From assembly GCF_009674485.1 (NCBI RefSeq), contig NZ_WKJJ01000011.1, positions 225,416 through 289,415 of the forward strand: 64,000 nucleotides of DNA, written 5' to 3'. The notes beneath the pieces were generated by a model. That model made no database searches. It worked only from the letters and a program-made list of their open reading frames with translations, and had not been told where the DNA came from. Source of the DNA: Pseudoduganella rivuli. GTDB lineage: Bacteria; Pseudomonadota; Gammaproteobacteria; Burkholderiales; Burkholderiaceae_D. The translations under genes were made by a program, and so were the position numbers. This document shows positions 34,846 through 42,560 of this stretch, piece by piece (within the stretch, counting starts at the first letter, position 1; each line of letters starts with the position of its first letter).

Positions 34846-35730
34846 ATGAATTTCAGACAGCTGCGGTATTTTTGCGAAGTGGTGGAAGCGGGCAGCGCCG
34901 TGCATGCGGCGGAGCGGCTGCACGTGGCGCCGACGGCGATCAGCATGCAGTTGGCCCAGCTCGAGGCGCACCTGGGCGGAGAATTGTTCGACCGCACCCG
35001 GCGGCCGATGGAGCCTACTGCGTTGGGTAAGTTTTTTTATCCCAGGGCTAAAGAATTGCTGCTGCAGGCGGCCCGCCTGGACGGCGAAGCCCAGGGCATC
35101 GCCAGCGGCAGCCGGGGCTGGCTGGGCATCGGATTTACCCGCTCGGCCACGTTTTCCCTGCTGCCGCGCGCCATCCGGCGCTTCCGGGCAGCCTATCCCG
35201 AAGTGCAACTGGACCTGGTGGAAGCGCTGTCCGAATACCAGCCCGCGCAATTGCGGCAGGGACGCATCGATATCGGGATTTCGCGCTTCATCGGCGACTA
35301 CCATGCGCCGGCCGACCTGGACTACGCCGTGACGCTGGACGACCCGCTGGTGGCCGCCCTGCCCGCCGGGCATCCTCTGGCCAGGCAGGCGTCGGTCAGC
35401 GCCGGCGAGCTGGCCAGGGAACCGTTCATCCTGTATCCCAAGGACCCCATCAGCCCCTTCGGCCAGCAGATCGTCGCGGTATTGAAAGCAACCGGTGTCG
35501 AACCGGTGGTGGCTTATTCAGCCGTGGAAATCCATACCGCGCTGGCGCTGGTCGGCGCCGGGCTGGGCGTGACCTTGGTGGGCCGCTCCATCGCGGAAAA
35601 CAACCGCAGCGATGTCTGTTTCCTCCCTGTGCGCAATGTCGACAGCACCACCACCGTGGTGGGGATCACGCGGGCGAATGAGGACAGCAAGCTGGTCAGG
35701 GCATTCCTGGACGTGCTGGCAAACGGTTGA
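34846..35730 (+). CDS. LysR-family regulator of the RraA-MFS operon
   Basis: This 294-residue CynR/CbbR-like LysR protein begins MNFRQLRYFCEVVEAGSAVH, followed by the helix-turn-helix AAERLHVAPTAISMQLAQLE and a full inducer-binding domain. It is divergent from the aldolase-transporter operon, the usual arrangement for a regulator and its target. Inducer probably an aromatic or organic acid carried by the operon's transporter (inference). Confidence 0.92.
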   Translation: MNFRQLRYFCEVVEAGSAVHAAERLHVAPTAISMQLAQLEAHLGGELFDRTRRPMEPTALGKFFYPRAKELLLQAARLDGEAQGIASGSRGWLGIGFTRSATFSLLPRAIRRFRAAYPEVQLDLVEALSEYQPAQLRQGRIDIGISRFIGDYHAPADLDYAVTLDDPLVAALPAGHPLARQASVSAGELAREPFILYPKDPISPFGQQIVAVLKATGVEPVVAYSAVEIHTALALVGAGLGVTLVGRSIAENNRSDVCFLPVRNVDSTTTVVGITRANEDSKLVRAFLDVLANG

Positions 35731-35767
35731 AGGCGCCGCCAAAAGCCGGCACCCGCATCGCGCACCC

Positions 35768-37534
35768 TCAGCGGTTTTGCACCCCGCCAAACGCCGCCAC
35801 CGGACTCCACGCGGGCGACACGGCCGGCGGCTGGGGCGCCAGCGACGCATAGGGTCCGGCGCCATACACCACCTTGCCGTTCACGACCGTCAGCACGCTT
35901 TCCAGGCGCTTGATTCTTTCAGCGTCGACCGTGAAATAATCTTCCGGCAGCACCACGAAGTCCGCATATTGGCCGCGCCGGATCGTGCCTTTGACTTTTT
36001 CCTCGCCGCTCATCCAGGCCGAACCGGTGGTCATCAGTTTCAGCGCTTCATAGCGGCCCAGCACGTCCCTGCCCTGCCAGATCTGCAGGCCGCCGGCAGT
36101 CTTGCCGGTCACCGTCCAATACAGCGACGGCCACGGGTTGTAGCTCGAGACGCGCGTGCCGTCGGTGCCCAGGCCGACCGGCACCTTCATGTCCAGCATC
36201 TTGCGGATCGGCGGCATCTGGCGCGTCTGCGCGCCATAGCGCTTCCAGTACGCTTCCCCCTGGAAGTGGATGCGATCCTGCACCGCGACGCCGCCACCGA
36301 GCTTTTTGATACGCGCCAGTTGCGCGTCCGTGATGGTTTCGCCGTGGTCGATGATGAAGCGCAGGCCGTTCAGCGGCGTCTTCGCGTTGACTTTCTCGAT
36401 CACCGCCAGGTCGCGGTCGATGCTTTCGCCATAGGTGGCGTGCAAACGGAACGGCCAGCGGTTTTTCACCAGCAGCTCAACGACCTGTTCCAGTTCGCCC
36501 TCCATCGAATCCGGCAAGTCCGGGCGCGGCTCCAGGAAATTTTCGAAGTCGGCCGCGCTGGCCACCAGGTTTTCGCCTGCCCCTTCGGCGGAAAAGCCGT
36601 TCGGGTAGAACATGTGGTCGTTCTTCTTCGGGTGGGTCATGCCCTGCCAGCGCTGGAAGTCGTCCAGTTCCTTACCAGGGCGCTGGGCGAACAGGTAATA
36701 GGACGTCCGCACCGTCAATTTGCCGTTGCGGGCCAGTTCCAGCGAGACGCCGTAGTCATCCGGGTAATTCTGGAAGCCGCCGCCCGCATCGATGGCGCTG
36801 GTCACGCCCAGACGGTTCAACTCGCGATAGAAATGCAGGGTTGAATTGACCTGGTCGTCGCGGTTCAGCTTGTTGGTCTTGGCCAGGGTCGAATACAGGA
36901 TCAGCGCGTTCGGCTTGGCGATCAGCTTGCCGGTCGGCTTGCCGTCGGCATCGAGTTCGACTTCGCCATCCTTGTAGCGCGTATCCTTGCTGTAGCCCAG
37001 CGTCTGGACGCCTTTCTGGTTCAGGAAGCCCAGGCCATACAGGTACAGGATGAAGACCGGCTTGTCCGGCACCGCCGCATTGATTTCCTCCAGCGTCGGC
37101 AGGCGCTTTTCCTCGAACTGGTATTCGTTCCAGCCGCCGACGACTTTCACCCACTCGCCGTCCGGCGTGCGCGCGGCCTGCTCCTTGAGCATCTCGAGGG
37201 CGCGCTTGAGCGACGTGACGCCATCCCAGCGCAACTCCATGTTGTAGTTCAGGCCTTCCCGGATCACGTGCAGGTGCGAATCGACCAGGCCCGGGATCAC
37301 GGTGCGCCCGCCGGCGTCGATCACCTGCGTGTGCCCCCGCTTCAGCTTGAGGATACTGGCATTGCTGCCCGTGGCCAGCACTTTGCCGTCCTTCACGGCC
37401 AGCGCCTGCACAAACTCGCCTTCTTTTGCCATGGTCGCGATCTTGCCGTTGGTGACGACCAGGTCGGCTTGCGCATGGGCGAATCCGGCGGCAAACAGGC
37501 CGGCGAGCAATACATTTATCGATGTGGCTTTCAT
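35768..37534 (-). CDS. exported amidohydrolase (YtcJ-like, amidohydrolase-3 family)
   Basis: The 588-residue protein has a signal peptide (MKATSINVLLAGLFAAGFAHA) and the YtcJ-type metal-dependent amidohydrolase domain with His87-x-His89 in VDSHLHVIREG, and later metal/active-site motifs FRLHATYGES, IDHGETITD and LGTDGTRVSSYNP. It hydrolyses an amide, imide or similar bond in the periplasm; the substrate is unknown. It is 6 bases after the cytochrome c gene and co-transcribed with it. AAAGGAT lies before its start. Confidence 0.88.
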   Translation of the reverse strand: MKATSINVLLAGLFAAGFAHAQADLVVTNGKIATMAKEGEFVQALAVKDGKVLATGSNASILKLKRGHTQVIDAGGRTVIPGLVDSHLHVIREGLNYNMELRWDGVTSLKRALEMLKEQAARTPDGEWVKVVGGWNEYQFEEKRLPTLEEINAAVPDKPVFILYLYGLGFLNQKGVQTLGYSKDTRYKDGEVELDADGKPTGKLIAKPNALILYSTLAKTNKLNRDDQVNSTLHFYRELNRLGVTSAIDAGGGFQNYPDDYGVSLELARNGKLTVRTSYYLFAQRPGKELDDFQRWQGMTHPKKNDHMFYPNGFSAEGAGENLVASAADFENFLEPRPDLPDSMEGELEQVVELLVKNRWPFRLHATYGESIDRDLAVIEKVNAKTPLNGLRFIIDHGETITDAQLARIKKLGGGVAVQDRIHFQGEAYWKRYGAQTRQMPPIRKMLDMKVPVGLGTDGTRVSSYNPWPSLYWTVTGKTAGGLQIWQGRDVLGRYEALKLMTTGSAWMSGEEKVKGTIRRGQYADFVVLPEDYFTVDAERIKRLESVLTVVNGKVVYGAGPYASLAPQPPAVSPAWSPVAAFGGVQNR

Positions 37535-37540
37535 GATTTT

Positions 37541-37876
37541 TTATCCTTTGTTGGGGGCTTGACGCATGAACTCAATGGCATCCTGGATCTGGGCGCGGGT
37601 CAGGTCGGCGCGCCCGCCTTTCGGCGGCATCGCGCCGAATCCTTCCACCGCATGGTCGGTCAGCTGGCGCAGGCCCGCGGCATCCGTTCCTGCCCGCCGC
37701 GCCCACTCCTTGACGTCGCCGGCCTTGGGCGCACTGACCATGACGTTTTCAGGCGCGTGACAGGCAATGCAGACAGCCTGGTAGACCGCCCGTCCTTTGA
37801 CGGCGTCCTGGGCCTGTGCGGCGGGCAGCCAGTGCGCCAGCAGGGCAACGGCCAGCATCGGTATGTTCGTGCGCAT
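37541..37876 (-). CDS. class I cytochrome c (c5-like)
   Basis: This 111-residue periplasmic protein has a signal peptide (ending AAQA), one haem site Cys36-x2-Cys39-His40 (CIACH) and probable axial Met83 (GFGAMPPKGG), as in cytochrome c5/c555. The start at 37876 was chosen because AGGAG is 6 bases before it; the ATG two codons earlier is too close to that site. It may carry electrons for a periplasmic oxidation linked to the amidohydrolase, but no oxidase partner is adjacent. Confidence 0.9.
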   Translation of the reverse strand: MRTNIPMLAVALLAHWLPAAQAQDAVKGRAVYQAVCIACHAPENVMVSAPKAGDVKEWARRAGTDAAGLRQLTDHAVEGFGAMPPKGGRADLTRAQIQDAIEFMRQAPNKG

Positions 37877-37888
37877 CGTCATCTCCTG

Positions 37889-37915
37889 AAAAAGGCCGGC
37901 GTCACGCGCCGGCCT
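37889..37915 (-). terminator. intrinsic terminator after the isochorismatase-like gene
   Basis: On the minus strand AGGCCGGCG/CGCCGGCCT form a 9-base-pair stem with a 5-base loop, followed by TTTTT. It separates the isochorismatase-like gene from the cytochrome c gene and ends just before the latter's ribosome binding site. Confidence 0.75.
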
Positions 37916-37932
37916 GGTCTGGTCATGTGGAT

Positions 37933-38658
37933 TTATTTGCCTTCCTTGGCCTTGAACATGTCGCTGGCATAGATGATGCCCAACCCATAGCCGCCACCAT
38001 GCTGTTTGGCGATGTTCGTCACCGGACCATAGGTTTCGCCACGCGCCCAGTCACGCTGCAACTCCAGCATGTATTGCAGCCACGTGACCGGATGGGCGCC
38101 GGCTTGCACCATGCGCTGCACGGCCATGTCGTGGGCTTCCTTGGCGACGCCGCCCGAGGCGTCGGTGACGATGTACACCTCATAACCCTGGTCGATCGCC
38201 GACAGCGCCGGCTCCAGCAGGCAAACTTCGGTCCACAGGGCAGCCATCACGATTTTTTTCTTGCCGTACTTGTTGATCTGGTCCACCACGCGCTTGTCTT
38301 CCCAGGTATTCATCGTGGTGCGGTCGATCGGGGTCTGCTCCGGGAACACGGCCTGCAATTCCGGGAAAATCGGGCCGCTGAACGATTTTGCCGCCACCGT
38401 CGTCAGGATCGTCGGCACCTTGAACGTCGCCGCCGCCTTGGCCAGGCCCGTCACGTTGTTGCGCAATTCGGCCACATCGATCGAACGGGTGGCGAACGCC
38501 ATTTGCGGCTGGTGGTCGATCAGCAGCAGCGTATGGTTGTCCGGCGCCAGCAACTTTTGCGACGGTTGCGCGCTGGGCTGTGCCGCGTGCGACGGTGCGG
38601 CGGCTGCGAAAGCCATTACGATAGGCATGGCCAGTTTGGCGAGGGTTTTGAAGTTCAT
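37933..38658 (-). CDS. exported isochorismatase-family cysteine hydrolase
   Basis: The 241-residue protein has the isochorismatase/YcaC fold with nucleophile Cys146 (LWTEVCLLEP) and general base Asp48 (LLLIDHQPQMAFA). Unusually for the family it has a signal peptide (MNFKTLAKLAMPIVMAFAAA, cleavage after SHA), so it works in the periplasm. The start at 38658 follows GGGAAGAA. It is divergent from a LysR gene, an arrangement frequent for these hydrolases. Relatives hydrolyse amides or act on unknown small substrates. Confidence 0.87.
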   Translation of the reverse strand: MNFKTLAKLAMPIVMAFAAAAPSHAAQPSAQPSQKLLAPDNHTLLLIDHQPQMAFATRSIDVAELRNNVTGLAKAAATFKVPTILTTVAAKSFSGPIFPELQAVFPEQTPIDRTTMNTWEDKRVVDQINKYGKKKIVMAALWTEVCLLEPALSAIDQGYEVYIVTDASGGVAKEAHDMAVQRMVQAGAHPVTWLQYMLELQRDWARGETYGPVTNIAKQHGGGYGLGIIYASDMFKAKEGK

Positions 38659-38833
38659 GTTCGTTCTTCCCATAATCGATTTTTTTGACAGGAACCTGCC
38701 ACCCGGCAGATCCCCACATATTGGCCAGCACAGCGGTCGTTTGTTGTACTGCGCGCTCCAATGACGGTATTATGCGAAACGAAGCAGCGATTGAAAAACG
38801 GAAAAGTTCTTTTACTATCATCGAAAAAATCGA

Positions 38834-39754
38834 ATGTTAAAAATCAGCCTGGATGCCCTGATCACTGTCGACGCCATTGCCCGCCGGGGCTCGTTCTCCG
38901 CCGCCGCGAAAGAGTTGTTCCGCGTGCCATCGACGATTTCCTACACCGTGTCGAAGCTGGAAGAGGATCTCGGCGTCCAGCTGTTCGAGCGCTTCGGCCC
39001 CCGCGTCACCTTGACGCAGGCGGGCGAAGAGTTGCTGAAGGAAGGACGTTATCTGCTGAAAGCGGCAAGCGACCTGGAAAGCCGGGTGCGCCGCGTCGCG
39101 TCAGGCTGGGAAACCGAGTTTGCCATCGCGATGGATTCGATGCTGTCTCCAATCGGGCTGGTCAGCGACGTCGAAGCGTTCTACCAGACGACCGACCAGA
39201 CCCGGCTCCGTTTTATCAAGGAACAATTGTCGGGAACGTGGGAAGCGCTGCTGGACAGGCGGGCCGACTTGCTCGTCGGCGCCGCCGGCGAAGGCCCCTC
39301 GGGCGGCGGCTACACGACCGAACTGATCGGCAAAGTCTCGTTCGTCTTCGTGGTAGCGCCCGGCCACCCGCTGGCGGGCGCGACACATCCCCTCAGCAAG
39401 GGCGACCTGATGGCCTATCGGGCCGTATCGGTTGCCGACTCCGCCCGCCTGTTGCAAGCCCGCACCGTTGGCCTGCTGTTTGGCCAGAACACGCTGTCGG
39501 TGCCGGACATGCAAACCAAGTATCGCCTGCAACTGGCCGGGCTGGGCTTTGGCTTTCTTCCCGAATCCTGGGTCAAGGCCGACATCGACGCCGGCACGCT
39601 GCTGCTGAAGGAAGTGGAGGAACCCAAGCCGGACGAAAACCTGTACCTTGCGTGGCGCACGGGCGAGGAAGGCGCGGCGCTCAACTGGTGGCGCCAGCGC
39701 GTCAGGGCAACGTCGCCGATCAGCGGCATGCTGCTGCATGGCAAGTCAGCGTAA
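38834..39754 (+). CDS. LysR-family regulator divergent from the isochorismatase-like gene
   Basis: This 306-residue protein starts MLKISLDALITVDAIARRGS with a LysR helix-turn-helix (FSAAAKELFRVPSTISYTVS) and a full effector domain (GFGFLPESWVKADIDAG). It resembles the DhcR/AllS-like group. It is divergent from the exported hydrolase and probably controls it. The 175-base gap between them has no further gene. Confidence 0.9.
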   Translation: MLKISLDALITVDAIARRGSFSAAAKELFRVPSTISYTVSKLEEDLGVQLFERFGPRVTLTQAGEELLKEGRYLLKAASDLESRVRRVASGWETEFAIAMDSMLSPIGLVSDVEAFYQTTDQTRLRFIKEQLSGTWEALLDRRADLLVGAAGEGPSGGGYTTELIGKVSFVFVVAPGHPLAGATHPLSKGDLMAYRAVSVADSARLLQARTVGLLFGQNTLSVPDMQTKYRLQLAGLGFGFLPESWVKADIDAGTLLLKEVEEPKPDENLYLAWRTGEEGAALNWWRQRVRATSPISGMLLHGKSA

Positions 39755-39837
39755 GCGGCCCGGACACTACGCCAGCGTTAGCACGCGAACATAGCCGTAC
39801 GCGGTTTGCGTCCAAAATGGCGGCAGGAGGAGCCGCC

Positions 39838-40575
39838 ATGCCCGAAGGACCATCGATCGTGATGTTGCGCGAAGAAGCCCAGCGCTTCGCCGGCAAGACC
39901 ATCGCGCGCGCCGAAGGCAACACCAAGGCCGTGGACCTGGCCAGCCTGGAGGGCCAACGCATCGACGCCGTGCGCAGCTTTGGCAAGCAATTCCTGATTG
40001 CCCTGCCCCGCACGGCGCTGCGCATCCATTTCCTGCTGTTCGGCAGCTACCGCATCGACGAGCGCAAGGACAGCAAGGCGCGCCTGTCGCTGCAATTCAA
40101 GGGCGGCGGCGAAATCAATTTCTACGCCTGTTCGGTGCGGCAGATCGACGCCGATCTCGATGCCGCTTACGACTGGAGCGCCGACGTGATGTCGCCGGAC
40201 TGGGATGCGGCCAAAGCGCGCAAGAAACTCCGCAGCGCCCCCGACATGCTGGTGTGCGACGCCTTGCTCGACCAGGACATCTTTGCCGGCGTGGGTAACA
40301 TCATCAAGAACGAAGTGCTGTTCCGCATCCGCCTGCATCCCTTGTCCACGGTGGGCGCGCTGCCCGCCGCCAAGCTGCGCCAACTGGTGGAACAGGCGCG
40401 CCAGTACAGCTTTGACTTTCTTGAGTGGAAGAAGCAGTACGTGCTCAAGAAGCACTGGCTGGCCCATGCCAAGACCACCTGTCCCCGCTGCCACCTGCCC
40501 TACACCAAAGGCAAGCTGGGGCGTACGCAGCGGCGTGCATTCTATTGCGAACGGTGCCAGCGTCTGTATCAATGA
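39838..40575 (+). CDS. Fpg/Nei-family DNA glycosylase (endonuclease VIII-like)
   Basis: The 245-residue protein begins MPEGPSIVML, so after Met removal Pro2 is the Schiff-base nucleophile and Glu3 the catalytic acid of the Fpg/Nei family. A helix-two-turn-helix region (CDALLDQDIFAGVGNIIKNE) and a C-terminal zinc finger (CPRCHLPYTKGKLGR, then CERCQ) complete the enzyme. It removes oxidised bases and nicks DNA. GGAGGAG precedes the ATG at 39838; the open frame upstream is only the shadow of the LysR gene. Confidence 0.93.
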   Translation: MPEGPSIVMLREEAQRFAGKTIARAEGNTKAVDLASLEGQRIDAVRSFGKQFLIALPRTALRIHFLLFGSYRIDERKDSKARLSLQFKGGGEINFYACSVRQIDADLDAAYDWSADVMSPDWDAAKARKKLRSAPDMLVCDALLDQDIFAGVGNIIKNEVLFRIRLHPLSTVGALPAAKLRQLVEQARQYSFDFLEWKKQYVLKKHWLAHAKTTCPRCHLPYTKGKLGRTQRRAFYCERCQRLYQ

Positions 40576-40649
40576 CGCCGACGGCGGCACTTCGCTCCGC
40601 AACGAAAAAGCCATATCATTGCGTCTGGCGCATATAAAAAATTCACATC

Positions 40650-41549
40650 ATGGACATCCGGCACATGGAGCATTTGCTGGCCCTGGCGGATACGGGGCGC
40701 TTCGTCACGGCGGCCAACAGGGTGCACCTGAGCCAGGCCGCGTTCAGCCGCAGTATCCAGGCGCTGGAAGACGACCTGGGACTCAAGCTGTTCGACCGGG
40801 GACGGCACGGCGCGGCGCCCACGCAGGCCGGGCGCGCCGTCATCGAACGGGTGCGTCAGGTGATGTTCGACCTGGGCTGCCTGAAGCATGACGTCAACCT
40901 GATCAGGACCGGCGGAGCCGGCTCGCTGCGCATCGGCGCCGGCCCGATTCCAGCACAGATCTTGGTGCCCGAGGTGCTGATCGCCATGCGCCGCCAGCAT
41001 CCCGCGCTGCAAATCAGCGTCACCGTGGAAAGCCCGGACCGGCTGCTGGCGCAACTGGAAGAAGATGCGCTGGATGTCGTGCTGGCCGATCCCAAACTCG
41101 TCACGCGCGCCACGGCGACCGCTTGCACCCCGCTGGGGCGCCTGCAACTCACACTGCATTGCCACAAGGCGCATCCATTGACGAAAAAGAAACACGTCAC
41201 CATGGCGGACTTGCACACCTATGGCGTGGCGTCCGGCAAGGGCCCCCGTGGCTTCCTGCAAGCGGTCGCCACCTCCATGGGCTTGAACGACTTCGCTGAA
41301 TTTCCACGCATACTGGAATCGGACGACTTCGCCATCATGGCGCGCGTGGTGGCCATGACCGACACGCTGGCGATCCTCCCCCGCCAGCATCCGGACACGC
41401 CCTATGGCCGCCTGCTGCGCCCCCTGCACTGCCCCGACCTGCCGCCGATTCCCATCGACGTGCACGCGATCCTGCTCAAAGGCCGCACGCCGTCGCCGTC
41501 GGTCACGGAATTCATCGGCCTGGCGGGACAGGTGGCCACCGCGTGGTAG
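40650..41549 (+). CDS. LysR-family transcriptional regulator
   Basis: The 299-residue protein starts MDIRHMEHLLALADTGRFVT, followed by the helix-turn-helix ANRVHLSQAAFSRSIQALED and a full effector-binding domain. It lies after the glycosylase gene and is convergent with the formylglycine-generating enzyme gene, so its target is not evident from position; nothing divergent from it is present. Confidence 0.9.
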   Translation: MDIRHMEHLLALADTGRFVTAANRVHLSQAAFSRSIQALEDDLGLKLFDRGRHGAAPTQAGRAVIERVRQVMFDLGCLKHDVNLIRTGGAGSLRIGAGPIPAQILVPEVLIAMRRQHPALQISVTVESPDRLLAQLEEDALDVVLADPKLVTRATATACTPLGRLQLTLHCHKAHPLTKKKHVTMADLHTYGVASGKGPRGFLQAVATSMGLNDFAEFPRILESDDFAIMARVVAMTDTLAILPRQHPDTPYGRLLRPLHCPDLPPIPIDVHAILLKGRTPSPSVTEFIGLAGQVATAW

Positions 41550-41555
41550 CCGCGC

Positions 41556-42560
41556 TCAGCCGACGGACTTCGCGCAGCGCACGCCGGCGTGCGACGTGCC
41601 GCTGTCGGCCGCCGCGCCCTGGCGCGCGGCCGGACGGTATCGGTTGCAATAACTGGCGTGGCACAGGAACGATCCGCCACGCTGTGATTTTCTGCGCAAT
41701 GCGTCCAGCGGATGCGGCGCGCCTTGCGGATCGGTGGTCTCGCGCTTCGACAATCCGGCATAGGCTTGCCGGTCGTACCAGTCCGCCGTCCACTCCCAGG
41801 CATTGCCCGCCATGTCATACAGGCCGTAGGGATTGGCCCGGTACGATTTCACGGGCGCGGTGAACACATAGCCGTCCTGGCCCGTGTTATGCACCGGGAA
41901 AAGTCCCTGCCAGATATTGGCGAACCAACTTGCCTTCGGCGCCGCCTCATTGGGCGCCTCGCTGCCCCACACATAATCCAGGCCGTCGGCACCGCCCCTG
42001 GCGGCGCGTTCCCATTCGGCCTCGGTCGGCAAGCGCTTGCCGGCCCAGCGGCAATAACGGTCGGCATCGCCCCAGGCCAGGTGCACGACCGGATGCGCCG
42101 CGCGCCGGCGGATGTCGCTGCCCGGCCCTTCCGGATGCCGCCAGTTCGCGCCGGGCGTCCAGCGCCACCAATGCGACACGTCGCGCAGATCCACTGGCCC
42201 GGCCGGCATCGTGAACACCAGCGAGCCGGGTTGCAGCATGTCACGGGGTGGGGGCGGCGAGCCGGGCGGCAATTGCGCCATGATGTCCGCCAGGCGCACC
42301 GGGCGTTCCGCCACGGTGCGGTAGCCGGTGGCTTGCACGAAGCGGGCGAATTGCGCATTGGTGACTTCCGTTTCATCCATCAGGTACGCGCGCGTCAGCA
42401 CGACCCGGTGTGCCGGCCCCTCTTCCGGCCACGCGATGTCCGCGTTGCTGCCCATCTCGAAACGGCCGGCGGGGATCAGGCGCATGCCGTCCGGGACCGC
42501 CGGGACCGCCGATAGGGCCGTGGCGGTGCTGAACAGCAGCGCGATGACCGAGGTCTTCAT
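41556..42560 (-). CDS. formylglycine-generating enzyme (sulfatase maturase), exported
   Basis: This 334-residue protein has the SUMF1/FGE domain with both active-site cysteines, Cys300 and Cys305 (GGSFLCHASYCNRYRPAARQ), so it is a genuine FGE and not one of the many Cys-less relatives. It converts the cysteine of a sulfatase CxPSR/CxASR motif to formylglycine using copper and oxygen. The first 18 residues look like a signal peptide (MKTSVIALLFSTATALSA), which would place it in the periplasm. Its start overlaps the sulfatase stop by 4 bases, so it is co-translated with its probable client. Confidence 0.9.
   Translation of the reverse strand: MKTSVIALLFSTATALSAVPAVPDGMRLIPAGRFEMGSNADIAWPEEGPAHRVVLTRAYLMDETEVTNAQFARFVQATGYRTVAERPVRLADIMAQLPPGSPPPPRDMLQPGSLVFTMPAGPVDLRDVSHWWRWTPGANWRHPEGPGSDIRRRAAHPVVHLAWGDADRYCRWAGKRLPTEAEWERAARGGADGLDYVWGSEAPNEAAPKASWFANIWQGLFPVHNTGQDGYVFTAPVKSYRANPYGLYDMAGNAWEWTADWYDRQAYAGLSKRETTDPQGAPHPLDALRRKSQRGGSFLCHASYCNRYRPAARQGAAADSGTSHAGVRCAKSVG

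Noticed and set aside
38660..38830. TCGA-rich inverted pieces between the isochorismatase-like and LysR genes as an operator
   Set aside because: The arms are only 4-5 bases and the spacers are A/T runs; not distinguishable from chance.
38761..39837. N-terminal extension of the Nei/Fpg frame
   Set aside because: This part overlaps the LysR gene in another frame; the glycosylase must start with MPEGP at 39838 for its Pro2 nucleophile.
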